Part shown: in pieces, positions 1 through 8,218 of the stretch
Layout: each line of letters starts with the position of its first letter
Position numbering within the stretch: position 1 is the first letter of the stretch
Origin: Frigididesulfovibrio sp031553235
Lineage (GTDB): Bacteria; Desulfobacterota; Desulfovibrionia; Desulfovibrionales; Desulfovibrionaceae
NCBI GenBank assembly: GCA_031553235.1
Contig: JAVBLS010000007.1
Coordinates: forward strand, 1-64,000
DNA: 64,000 nt
Reading direction: 5' to 3'
Notes under the pieces: generated by a model
What the model was told of the DNA's origin: nothing
What the model saw: only the letters and a program-made list of their open reading frames with translations
Database searches by the model: none
Program-made: the position numbers and the translations under genes

Positions 1-123
1 GGCACCCTCCGGGCCATTTGCCTGAACCTGATCAAACGTATCCCCGGAAAGCTGAGCATGAAAACCAAGCGATTCCAAGCCTCGCTCAATGACGAGTACC
101 TGTTTAAGGCCCTGAAAATTTAG
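1..123 (+). mobile_element. C-terminal end of an ISAs1-like transposase (cut by window edge)
   Basis: The frame is open from the first base and ends with TAG at 121-123, giving 40 residues. The segment has the pattern LRAICLNLIKR, then SMKTKR, then DEYLFKAL. This resembles the basic tail of DDE transposases of the ISAs1 (H-repeat associated) family, where a conserved LxxNLLK is followed by KxKR and a DxxYLLKxL ending. The catalytic part lies outside the window, so I cannot tell whether the element is intact. Its orientation matches surE, which starts 141 bases downstream. The family assignment rests on a short tail and could be another DDE family. Confidence 0.55.
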
Positions 124-156
124 ATGCGTCTGCCCTGTTGCTCTCATGGCCTCTCC

Positions 157-185
157 TTGACGGGCCGCAACCCTGCGGGTATTCT
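157..185 (+). promoter_or_regulatory. candidate sigma-70 promoter for surE
   Basis: TTGACG at 157-162 and TATTCT at 180-185 are separated by 17 bases, and the surE start lies about 75 bases further on. Agreement with the consensus is 5 of 6 and 4 of 6. It lies between the transposase stop and surE, where a promoter is expected. Confidence 0.4.
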
Positions 186-264
186 GGAAGATGAACGCAG
201 GAAGCCGAACCGGCAGGAATTACGGTTCCGCCTGTTGTGTCGACAACGCAGTATTGGAGCATCT

Positions 265-1017
265 ATGCGGATTGCCCTGACCAACGACGACGGCATCCAC
301 GCCATGGGCTTGCGGGCCATGTACACCGCTTTGCTCGCGACCGGACACCAAGTGGATGTCATCGCTCCCATGACGGAACAGTCCGCTGTGGGTCACGCCA
401 TCACAATTCATGGCCCCTTGCGGGTAAAGCGCATCAAGGAATGCGACTTCACCGGTTTCGGCATTTATGGAACCCCGGCGGACAGCGTCAAGCTCGGCAT
501 CGGCGAGTTGTTGCCCCACCGGCCGGATCTTGTGGTTTCCGGCATCAACGCCGGAGCCAACGTCGGACCGGACGTGCTCTATTCCGGTACCGTGGCCGCG
601 GCCACCGAAGCCGCCCATCTGGGGTTTCGGGCCCTGGCCGTTTCCTATGATTCCTTCAAGTTTGAAGATCTTTCCGAGCACGCGGCCTATGCCGTAAGCA
701 TCATCGAAAAGCTCCCTTGGGCGGATCTGCCACCCAGGCGGGTGATCAGCCTGAACCTGCCCGACCTGCCCATGAACGCCTGCAAAGGCCTGGTACTCTG
801 CCCCCAGACCGTGGCCGTATGGCGCGACTGGTATCACCGCCGGGAAGACCCGCGGGGCAACCCCTATTGGTGGCTCGACGGCAACATTCCGCCGGAAAAG
901 GTCAATGCCGGGTCCGACCGGGCTCTGCTGACCGAAGGCTGGGCCACTCTGACTCCGTTGCGCTTCGATTTCACCGACACCGCGACTCTGGAGTACCTGC
1001 GCGGCGTTTTTGAATAA
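265..1017 (+). CDS. surE: 5'-nucleotidase SurE
   Basis: This 250-residue protein matches SurE, a metal-dependent phosphatase that removes phosphate from nucleoside 5'- and 3'-monophosphates in the cytoplasm. It opens with MRIALTNDDG, whose NDDG holds metal-binding aspartates. Further on are SAVGHAIT, the GTPADSVKLG segment and SGINAGANVG followed by YSGTVAAATEA, all typical of the family. The length is normal. The frame is open back to 124, but the start at 265 is preferred because it gives the standard N-terminus and has GGAGC a few bases upstream. It is followed by fba after about 100 bases. Confidence 0.95.
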   Translation: MRIALTNDDGIHAMGLRAMYTALLATGHQVDVIAPMTEQSAVGHAITIHGPLRVKRIKECDFTGFGIYGTPADSVKLGIGELLPHRPDLVVSGINAGANVGPDVLYSGTVAAATEAAHLGFRALAVSYDSFKFEDLSEHAAYAVSIIEKLPWADLPPRRVISLNLPDLPMNACKGLVLCPQTVAVWRDWYHRREDPRGNPYWWLDGNIPPEKVNAGSDRALLTEGWATLTPLRFDFTDTATLEYLRGVFE

Positions 1018-1115
1018 TCGTTCTCAATTATGCTCGGCGCGATGCCGCACGCTCCGCCCGACGGACGAATACCCCCGGCGTCTTTGCGCTTCACCTTTTT
1101 TCAAGGAGTATCACC

Positions 1116-2039
1116 ATGCCGCTGACCGGACCCAAAGCCATGTTTGAGCGGGCCTACAAAGAAGGCTACGCCGTCGGCGCCTTCAACGTGAACAACATGG
1201 AAATCATCCAGGGCATCATGCAGGCGGGCGCCGAAGAAAAGGCCCCACTGATCCTCCAGGTTTCGGCCGGAGCGCGTAAGTATGCCGGCCAGACCTATAT
1301 CATCAAGCTCATTGAGGCCGCCTTGCAGGAAAACGACCTGCCCGTGGTGCTGCACCTGGATCACGGCCCGGACTTTGAACTGTGCAAGGCCTGCATCGAC
1401 GGCGGCTTCACCTCGGTGATGATCGACGGCTCGCACCTGCCCTTTGAAGAAAACATCGCCGTGACCCAAAAGGTGGTGGAATACGCCCATGCCCGCAACG
1501 TCTGGGTTGAGGCCGAACTCGGCCGCATCGAAGGCGTGGAGGACGACGTGGTGGCGGAAAAAACCGTCTACACCGACCCGGATCAAGCCGTGGAGTTTGT
1601 CAAGCAGACCGGCTGCGACTCTCTGGCCGTGGCTATCGGCACCAGCCACGGGGCCTATAAATTCAAAGGCGACGCCAAGCTGGACTTTCCCCGCCTGGAG
1701 AAGCTGACCCAAAAACTCCCGAACTTCCCCCTGGTACTGCACGGCTCGTCCAGCGTGCCGCGTGAATTCGTCGAGATGTGCAACAAGTATGGCGGGCAAG
1801 TCGGCGGCGCGCGCGGCGTGCCCGAAGATCTGCTGCGCAAGGCCGCGACCTTCGGGGTCTGCAAGATCAACATCGACACCGACATCCGCCTGGCCATGAC
1901 CGCCTGCATCCGTAAGCATTTTGTGGAGCACCCGGCGGACTTCGACCCCCGCGCCTATCTAAAGCCGGCCCGTGAATCGGTAAAAAATATGGTCCAACAC
2001 AAGATCAAAAACGTTCTGGGCTGTTCCGGTAAGGCTTAA
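1116..2039 (+). CDS. fba: class II fructose-bisphosphate aldolase
   Basis: This 307-residue enzyme cleaves fructose 1,6-bisphosphate to glyceraldehyde 3-phosphate and dihydroxyacetone phosphate in glycolysis, and works in reverse in gluconeogenesis. The zinc-site motif HLDHG lies near residue 85, followed by DGGFTSVMIDGSHLPFEEN. The phosphate-binding region appears as VLHGSSSVP and later INIDTDIRLA. The C-terminal GCSGKA ending is common in the delta-proteobacterial branch. AAGGAG sits 7 bases before the ATG. The gene is 17 bases upstream of gap, so the two consecutive glycolytic enzymes probably form an operon ending at the terminator near 3079-3115. Confidence 0.96.
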   Translation: MPLTGPKAMFERAYKEGYAVGAFNVNNMEIIQGIMQAGAEEKAPLILQVSAGARKYAGQTYIIKLIEAALQENDLPVVLHLDHGPDFELCKACIDGGFTSVMIDGSHLPFEENIAVTQKVVEYAHARNVWVEAELGRIEGVEDDVVAEKTVYTDPDQAVEFVKQTGCDSLAVAIGTSHGAYKFKGDAKLDFPRLEKLTQKLPNFPLVLHGSSSVPREFVEMCNKYGGQVGGARGVPEDLLRKAATFGVCKINIDTDIRLAMTACIRKHFVEHPADFDPRAYLKPARESVKNMVQHKIKNVLGCSGKA

Positions 2040-2056
2040 TTCAAGGAGGATTCGAC

Positions 2057-3058
2057 ATGGCGATCAATTTGGGGATGAACGGTTTCGGGCGGATCGGGCG
2101 CTATTTGCTGCGGCTTCTGGCCGACGACCCGGAAATGCGTATCACCGCCGTCAACGCGCGTGGCGACAATGCCACCCTGGCCCATCTGCTGAAATACGAC
2201 TCGGTGCATCGCACCTTCCCCGGCATCGTGGATCACTGCGACGAGGGCCTGATCGTCAACGACAGCCTCGTGCGGGTGACCCGGCATGCCCAGGGCGAAT
2301 GGGACTGGGCCAAACTGGGTGTGGACATGGTGGTGGAAAGCACCGGCACGCTCAAGGACGGACCGGGCCTGTCCAAGCACCTCGCGGCCGGGGCAAAAAA
2401 AGCCATCATCAGTGCCCCGGGCACCAACGTCGACTTGACCGTGGTCATGGGCGTGAACCACGACCTCTATAACCCGGCCAAACATCATATTGTTTCCAAT
2501 GCCTCCTGCACCACCAACTGCCTGGCTCCGGCGGCAAAAATCCTGCACGATGCCTTCGGCATCAAGCACGGCCTAATGACCACCATCCACTCCTATACCA
2601 TGAGCCAGCGCATCCTGGACGGCACGCACAAAGACCTGCGCAGGGCTCGGGCCGCGGCCGTTTCCATGATTCCCACCTCCACCGGCGCGGCCAAGGCCGC
2701 CTCGCTGGTCATTCCGGCCCTCAAGGGCAAACTCGACGGCATGGCCGTACGCGTGCCCACTCCCAACGTCTCGCTGGTCGATCTGACCTGCGAACTGGAG
2801 AAAGAGGCTTCGGTCGAAGCGATCAACGCCGCCCTGAAAAAGGCCGCCGACGGCCCCATGAAAGACAACATGGGCTATACCGAGAGCCCGCTGGTTTCCT
2901 GCGACTACATCGGCAGCATATACGGCGGTGTCGTGGACGGCCTGTGCACCTCGGTCATCGACGGCCGGCTGGCCAAGCTGATCATCTGGTACGACAACGA
3001 GTCGGGCTTCACCAACCAGCTTGTCCGGCTGCTGCGCATGATGGGCCGTTCTCTGTAA
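2057..3058 (+). CDS. gap: glyceraldehyde-3-phosphate dehydrogenase, type I
   Basis: This 333-residue enzyme oxidises glyceraldehyde 3-phosphate to 1,3-bisphosphoglycerate. The N-terminus carries the Rossmann motif NGFGRIGRY. The catalytic cysteine is in SNASCTTNCLAP, and the substrate loop follows as PTSTGAAKA; WYDNESGF is near the end. After the second strand the sequence reads AVNARGD, where strictly NAD-linked enzymes usually have Asn-Asp. NADP may therefore also be accepted, but this is only an inference. AAGGAGG precedes the ATG, and the gene is the second of the fba-gap pair. Confidence 0.96.
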   Translation: MAINLGMNGFGRIGRYLLRLLADDPEMRITAVNARGDNATLAHLLKYDSVHRTFPGIVDHCDEGLIVNDSLVRVTRHAQGEWDWAKLGVDMVVESTGTLKDGPGLSKHLAAGAKKAIISAPGTNVDLTVVMGVNHDLYNPAKHHIVSNASCTTNCLAPAAKILHDAFGIKHGLMTTIHSYTMSQRILDGTHKDLRRARAAAVSMIPTSTGAAKAASLVIPALKGKLDGMAVRVPTPNVSLVDLTCELEKEASVEAINAALKKAADGPMKDNMGYTESPLVSCDYIGSIYGGVVDGLCTSVIDGRLAKLIIWYDNESGFTNQLVRLLRMMGRSL

Positions 3059-3078
3059 TCTACAGATCATGTTTCGAC

Positions 3079-3115
3079 GCGGCCGGGCCCGATTTGCGGG
3101 TCCGGCCGCTTTTAT
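3079..3115 (+). terminator. Rho-independent terminator of fba-gap
   Basis: A 13-base-pair stem (3079-3091 with 3097-3109, one G-U pair) closes a 5-base loop and is followed by TTTTAT. It lies about 20 bases after the gap stop codon. Confidence 0.85.
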
Positions 3116-3266
3116 GGGCTTTCTTATTTTGTCCACCGATGGGGGGCATCGCACTATGCGAATGGTTTTGATTTTTTGCCGCTGCGGTATCCTTTCTCCC
3201 GTTACGCCGGGTCGAAGGTTAATACTTTTAAGATAGAGGAATTCCGAAAAAAATTCCCGCCACCTA

Positions 3267-3291
3267 TTGACATTTTGTCATTATATTGACA
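3267..3291 (+). promoter_or_regulatory. operator-like half-site array before the sigma-54 activator gene
   Basis: The stretch reads TGACA at 3268-3272, TGTCA at 3276-3280 and TGACA at 3287-3291. These form two overlapping inverted repeats with 3- and 6-base spacers, and TTGACA itself occurs twice with a 19-base period. The array sits in an AT-rich patch about 100 bases before the next gene. The first TTGACA could also serve as a -35 box, but no good -10 box follows at 17 bases. The rest of the 332-base gap from 3059 to 3390 holds the gap terminator and nothing else recognised. Confidence 0.35.
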
Positions 3292-3390
3292 CTCCCGAAG
3301 AGAAACCTCTGGTCGCGCCGAAAATATGCCGCGCGGCAAGCCGCGCGGTTTGCGGCCGGACTTCGGGGTTTGCAGAGGGGGAAGAAACGC

Positions 3391-4473
3391 ATGATGAGCA
3401 ACGGCGAAGACGGCATCATCGGGCAGAGCACATCACTGGCCGCAGTGTTCCGCACTCTGGAAAAAGTGGCGCCCACGGACAGTACCGTACTGGTGACGGG
3501 CGAATCCGGCACCGGTAAGGAGTTGGTGGTGCGCGCTCTGCACCGGCAAAGCCCGCGCAGGGACAAACCCTTTGTGCCGATCAACTGCGGAGCCATCCCC
3601 AAAGAATTACTGGAATCCGAACTCTTCGGCCATGAAAAGGGCGCCTTCACCCACGCCGTACGCACCCGGCCGGGGCGTTTTGAAATGGCCGAAGGCGGCA
3701 CGGTTTTTTTGGACGAAATAGGCGAAATGGACCTGCTTCTGCAGGTGAAAATTCTGCGGGTGCTGCAGGAACGTGAAATTGAACGCGTGGGCGGCCAGGG
3801 CACCAAACGGGTGGATGTGCGCATTGTGGCCGCCACCAACCGCAATCTGGAAGACGAAGTTGCTGCGGGCCGCTTTCGCGAAGATCTGTTCTATCGCCTG
3901 AACGTCATCCCGCTGCACCTGCCCCCGCTGCGCGAACGCGGCAAAGACATTCTGCTGCTTACCGGCTTTTTTCTCGATCGCTTCTGCACGTCCAAGAAAC
4001 GTTCCCGCCTCAGACTTTCACCCGTTGCGGCCAAGATACTTTCGGCCTATCCATGGCCGGGTAACGTCCGCGAACTGGAAAATCTCACCGAGCGTCTGTC
4101 CATCCTGTGTGATGCCGATACCATCGACATCCCCGATCTGCCGGAAAAAATTCTGGCCTCAGTGGGCGACCCGTCCCTGCTGCCCGAGCCGCTCCTTCTG
4201 GTGGAGCCGCCCAGATCGGTAAAATCCGGCGAACATTTCGAATCGCCGGACCTGCAGCCGATGCCCGTCGAAAGCCGAGGCTTTGCCTGGCCCACGGTGA
4301 CGGATATGCACCGTCTTGGCCTGGGGTTGAAGGAATTCATGGACGGTATGGAAGAGCGCCTGCTGCAGGAGGCTCTGCAGAGTTCCGGGGGAGTCAAAAA
4401 TCAGGCGGCGGAAATTCTCGGCATCAAGCGCACCACCTTGATTGAAAAGCTAAAAAAGCGGAATATGGAATAA
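3391..4473 (+). CDS. sigma-54-dependent transcriptional activator without receiver domain
   Basis: This 360-residue protein has only the AAA+ motor and a C-terminal Fis-type helix-turn-helix; no receiver, GAF or PAS domain precedes the ATPase. Walker A is GESGTGKE near residue 40 and Walker B is GGTVFLDEIGEM. The arginine-rich FREDLFYRLN and LPPLRERG segments follow. The HTH lies at the end around GGVKNQAAEILGIKRTTL. The usual GAFTGA loop that touches sigma-54 reads GAFTHA (codons at 3640-3657), which is unusual. The start at 3391 is chosen for its GAGGGG ribosome site; the frame is open back to 3286. The architecture resembles PspF or FlrC-type regulators with control by partner proteins. 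It is 49 bases upstream of the TPR protein gene. Confidence 0.85.
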   Translation: MMSNGEDGIIGQSTSLAAVFRTLEKVAPTDSTVLVTGESGTGKELVVRALHRQSPRRDKPFVPINCGAIPKELLESELFGHEKGAFTHAVRTRPGRFEMAEGGTVFLDEIGEMDLLLQVKILRVLQEREIERVGGQGTKRVDVRIVAATNRNLEDEVAAGRFREDLFYRLNVIPLHLPPLRERGKDILLLTGFFLDRFCTSKKRSRLRLSPVAAKILSAYPWPGNVRELENLTERLSILCDADTIDIPDLPEKILASVGDPSLLPEPLLLVEPPRSVKSGEHFESPDLQPMPVESRGFAWPTVTDMHRLGLGLKEFMDGMEERLLQEALQSSGGVKNQAAEILGIKRTTLIEKLKKRNME

Positions 4474-4522
4474 TACCCAAGTTCCGCCCCATGGCACGCA
4501 CGGTTTTTGCAAGAGAGGCCGC

Positions 4523-7500
4523 GTGAACTGCAGACCTTTTTCCGGCTTCCTCCGGCTTCTTTGTCCGGCCCTCTGTCTGTGGCCGCTTTGCCTGCCCGGC
4601 ACAGGCCAGGCCGCCTCGTTGCATTGGGAGGCCCTGCCCGACCGCGAACGCATCGTCATCCGCATGGACCCCACCGAGGGCATGCCCGGCAGTGTGGCCC
4701 GGATCACCCCCACCGGCGTGCTCATTCCCTTCAACGAAGTTCCCCAGGGGCTGCGCCTGGAAAACACACCCCAGGGAGCAAAAATTTTTAAGGGCACCAA
4801 CGTGCTGGGCCGTTCCGTGGCCCTGTTGACCCAAACTCCGGAATTCGGCTTTGTGGTCGGCAGACAAACCTCCACCGAACTTGTGGTCGACTTTTTTCCC
4901 GACAAGCTAGGGGCTCGTTGGGCCCCGACAAGCCTGGCCCCAACCACCGAGATTCCTCCGGATTTCGCCGTGCCCGACTATGGAGGCGGCAGCCCCACCG
5001 GCCAGATCGGGCCTGCCTCTGCCCAACCGGCCGGCACGGCCGCTTTAAGTGCCGCGCCGGCGGCCGGCCCGCGACGCACAGGTCCGCCGGTGACCATCAC
5101 TCCGGACGGCGCCCCGGTGGCCGCACCAAACACTTCTCTTGCAACAACCGCACCAGCGCAGCCGGCGGCACCTTCATCGTCCGCGCCCCCAACGCAGCAA
5201 GCTGCACAGGCGGCCGCGCCGGTCCCCTCGGCACCCCCGGCGGCCCCGACAACCGCTCCCTCCATGCCGGAAGCCGCACAAGTGCCCCGACCGGCCGACA
5301 CGGCAAACGGCACCGCCCCGCGCCGTTCCATGGTGCCTGTGGTGATTACGCCCGACGGCACCCCTCTGACCGGTCCGGCGGCACGCCCCGACGGCAGCCG
5401 TCCTCCGGACATACAGCCCCGGCTCCAACCCCCGAACGTCAGTTTGCCGGGCATGCCCACGCCCCAACAAACCGACGCTGCCGAGACCGCGCCGCACCCG
5501 ACGCTGCAAAATCGAAATGGTACGCCCCTGCTGGATATCCGGCCGGAAACCGCCGACCGCAACGCCCCCCTGCCGCAACCGATGCCGACGGTGCACGGGC
5601 CGGACGCGCAGGTCGCGCCGGCCGACGTGTCGCAGCCTCCCACCGTGCCGGCAACGGCCGCGACACCACCCGCGACCATGCCAACCCGGCCCGTTCCCCA
5701 AAACGCTCAGGCGGACGCGGCCGCGCAAACCGTGTCCCGGGCGGTACCGGCGCAAGCGGCCGCGGCGCAACCCTCGGCAACGGTCGAGACGCCCCAAGCC
5801 GCCCCGGCGCAACAGACGGCGGAAGCCCGCGACCTGCCTCGGGCCGCGCGCTCGCCGCAATCCACGCGCGTCCCGGTAATTATCCCCGGGGTAGGGGTGC
5901 CGTCGCCCAAAGGCGCTTCCAGCAAGGGTAGGGTGCACCTGGGCCCGCTGGAAGACATCCAGGCCCCGCTGGTGGATTCAGCCGTGGTCGTCCCCCTGCT
6001 CCACCCCGATGCCGCCGCGACGGCGCCCGCCGGGGACGCCGAGGGGCAGGCCGCTGTGCCCCCGACCGGGCAAAACGCCACGGCCGGGCCGCAAAAAATT
6101 TACGTCGATGAAGAAGGCAACCCGGTGGAGGCGCCGCCCGACCCGGCTGCGCTTCTGATCGAGACCCGGGCGGACATCGCGGCGCGTCGATACGCCGACG
6201 CCCTGGCCAAAGCCGAAAAGCTCCTGCCCCTCGGCCTGACCGACGCCCAGCGCGAAGAAGCCCTGCACCTTCGCGCCGACATGACCTTTGCCCTGAACAA
6301 GGGAGACCTCCAGGGGCACTTTCAGGAGATCGTCAACACCACCCAGCAGGCCATCGCCTTCAACCAGCAGTCGCGGCGCAACGCCGTCGGCCTGCTGCGC
6401 ATGGGCTATGTGAACCTCAAGGTCAACAACACCCCGGAGGCCGAAGCCTGGTTCAACCGCCTGCGTGCCCTGTATCCAGACGACGAAAACGTGCCGGTGA
6501 CCTATTATTATTGGGGCGACTACTATTACAGCCGCAATGAACTGCAAAAGGCTTCGGACCAATTCCAGTACATTCTACAAAAATACCCCGACAGCCGTTA
6601 CGCCCGCGAGGCCGCCCTGGGCCTTGCCCGCACCCACTACCGGCTGGGTTACTACGAGCAGTCCTTCAACGTGGTTGACTACATCGAAAAACGCTGGCCG
6701 CGTTTTTACCTCGACTACCCGCCCTTCCTGAACATGATGGGCGACACGGCCTTTCGCCTGAACAAGCTGGACACGGCCCTCAAAGAATACCGTCTGTACG
6801 TCAACCTCGAACCGGACGGCCCCGAGGCCGACGTCATCTATACCCGCATCGGCGACATTTATTCCCTGAGCAAGGAAAAGGGCGCGGCCAAGGAAATGTA
6901 TATGCTGGCCGCCCGGCGCTTTCCAGACAAGGACGGCGGCCTGGTGGCCAAAATGCGTCTGGCCGAAGAAGGCATCAACGACGATCCGTCCATTTCCGGC
7001 ATGTTCTCGGTCTTTGACCAGGGCTTCAGCTTGGCCCCGCAGGACGTCTATCAGGAGATCATCACCAAGTACCCCAACAGCGCCTTGGTCCCGCTGGCCT
7101 TGCTTAAGCTGGCCATGTGGGATCTGTGGAACAAGCGCTATATGGAGACACTCCAGGCCTGCAACGACTTCATGCAAAAATATCCCAAGCATGAACTGGC
7201 CCCCAAGGTGCAGGAAACGGCCCTGAAAACCTTTGCCGCCCTGGCCGCCCAAGGTCGGGAGCAGGGCACCTACTCTCAGATGCACGAGGCCTGGGAGCGT
7301 TTCCCCATCGTGCGCAACAAAGAAGAGATGCTCTCGCCCGAAAGCCGCCTGGCGCTGGCCGTAAGCTATTGGAACAACCACCAGCCCCAGGAGGCCCTCT
7401 CGGTGGTGGAGCCTTTCTTCCTGGGTTCCAAGGTGTCCGGCGTATCCGAGAGCGCCTTGCAGTTGGTGCTGTCCATCTATCTCGAATACGAGCAATGGGC

Positions 7501-8116
7501 GGCCGTACGCGAGGTCGGCCGGCGGGTGGAACTTTGGGAGCTTTCGCCCGAAGTGAAACAGCAGTTGGACTATGCCCTGGCCCTGGCCTCGGAAAACCTG
7601 GGGGAACCGGATGCCGCCGCGCCCGTCTGGCGCCGCCTGTACGAGTCGGGCACCCTCTCGCCGACGCAGATGTCGTATGCCGCCTTCTTCCTGGCCAGGG
7701 ACGCCGAGCGCAAGCGCAACCTTGAAGATGCCTACATTTTGGGCAATGAAGCCCTGAACCGGCTTCTGGAAGAGGCCCGCAGAACCCCGGCCCGCGCGGA
7801 CCTCGGCAAGCTCAAAAGCCAGCTCGGCTCGCTCATGGACATCTCCGAAGCGGCCGGCCGGCTACGCGAGGCCCAGGAGTATGCCCAGAACTATCTGGGC
7901 TATCTGCCGGAAAACGATCCGGAACGGGTGGGGGTTCTCTACCGCGTGGCCCGCATTTACCGCAAGCAGGGCAATATTGAATCCTGGAAGAAAGGACTCT
8001 CGGATCTGGCGGCCAAATATCCCGATACGGTCTATGGCCGCACCGCCGCTTCTGAACTGCAAGACGCAGCCATTCTCAACGATGCGGCAGACTATTCACC
8101 CACGGGTAACCTGTAG
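4523..8116 (+). CDS. large exported TPR protein with Pro/Ala-rich linker
   Basis: This 1197-residue protein begins at a GTG with AGAGAGG upstream. A Sec signal peptide (hydrophobic residues about 8-30, ending GQAAS) is followed by a roughly 100-residue AMIN-like beta segment. Residues about 150-480 are a low-complexity Pro/Ala/Thr-rich linker containing repeats of the form VPVVITPDGTP. The second half, about 530-1190, is a long array of tetratricopeptide repeats with typical A/L/Y/P spacing. The layout suggests a periplasmic or outer-membrane scaffold similar in style to FimV or TPR-Sel proteins. The substrate is unknown. The preceding sigma-54 activator may control it. The two-part architecture is secure; the function is not. 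Confidence 0.8.
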   Translation: MNCRPFSGFLRLLCPALCLWPLCLPGTGQAASLHWEALPDRERIVIRMDPTEGMPGSVARITPTGVLIPFNEVPQGLRLENTPQGAKIFKGTNVLGRSVALLTQTPEFGFVVGRQTSTELVVDFFPDKLGARWAPTSLAPTTEIPPDFAVPDYGGGSPTGQIGPASAQPAGTAALSAAPAAGPRRTGPPVTITPDGAPVAAPNTSLATTAPAQPAAPSSSAPPTQQAAQAAAPVPSAPPAAPTTAPSMPEAAQVPRPADTANGTAPRRSMVPVVITPDGTPLTGPAARPDGSRPPDIQPRLQPPNVSLPGMPTPQQTDAAETAPHPTLQNRNGTPLLDIRPETADRNAPLPQPMPTVHGPDAQVAPADVSQPPTVPATAATPPATMPTRPVPQNAQADAAAQTVSRAVPAQAAAAQPSATVETPQAAPAQQTAEARDLPRAARSPQSTRVPVIIPGVGVPSPKGASSKGRVHLGPLEDIQAPLVDSAVVVPLLHPDAAATAPAGDAEGQAAVPPTGQNATAGPQKIYVDEEGNPVEAPPDPAALLIETRADIAARRYADALAKAEKLLPLGLTDAQREEALHLRADMTFALNKGDLQGHFQEIVNTTQQAIAFNQQSRRNAVGLLRMGYVNLKVNNTPEAEAWFNRLRALYPDDENVPVTYYYWGDYYYSRNELQKASDQFQYILQKYPDSRYAREAALGLARTHYRLGYYEQSFNVVDYIEKRWPRFYLDYPPFLNMMGDTAFRLNKLDTALKEYRLYVNLEPDGPEADVIYTRIGDIYSLSKEKGAAKEMYMLAARRFPDKDGGLVAKMRLAEEGINDDPSISGMFSVFDQGFSLAPQDVYQEIITKYPNSALVPLALLKLAMWDLWNKRYMETLQACNDFMQKYPKHELAPKVQETALKTFAALAAQGREQGTYSQMHEAWERFPIVRNKEEMLSPESRLALAVSYWNNHQPQEALSVVEPFFLGSKVSGVSESALQLVLSIYLEYEQWAAVREVGRRVELWELSPEVKQQLDYALALASENLGEPDAAAPVWRRLYESGTLSPTQMSYAAFFLARDAERKRNLEDAYILGNEALNRLLEEARRTPARADLGKLKSQLGSLMDISEAAGRLREAQEYAQNYLGYLPENDPERVGVLYRVARIYRKQGNIESWKKGLSDLAAKYPDTVYGRTAASELQDAAILNDAADYSPTGNL

Positions 8117-8140
8117 CGCCGGGCCCAAGTCCATGAAAAC

Positions 8141-8188
8141 AGCGACGAAAAGGGACGCCCGAACAAACGGGTGTCCCTTCTCGTCGCT
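8141..8188. terminator. bidirectional terminator between convergent genes
   Basis: AGCGACGA at 8141-8148 pairs with TCGTCGCT at 8181-8188. The inner arms AAGGGACGCCCG and CGGGTGTCCCTT extend the stem to about 20 pairs. On the minus strand it is followed by TGTTTTC, which suits the converging sulfatase gene; the plus side lacks a T run. Confidence 0.65.
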
Positions 8189-8218
8189 GTAGAGATGTCT
8201 TAAGTGTTGCTTTACATT

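Noticed and set aside
5097..5938. Several overlapping open frames on both strands
   Set aside because: They fall in the Pro/Ala/Thr-rich linker of the TPR protein, where low complexity opens all frames.
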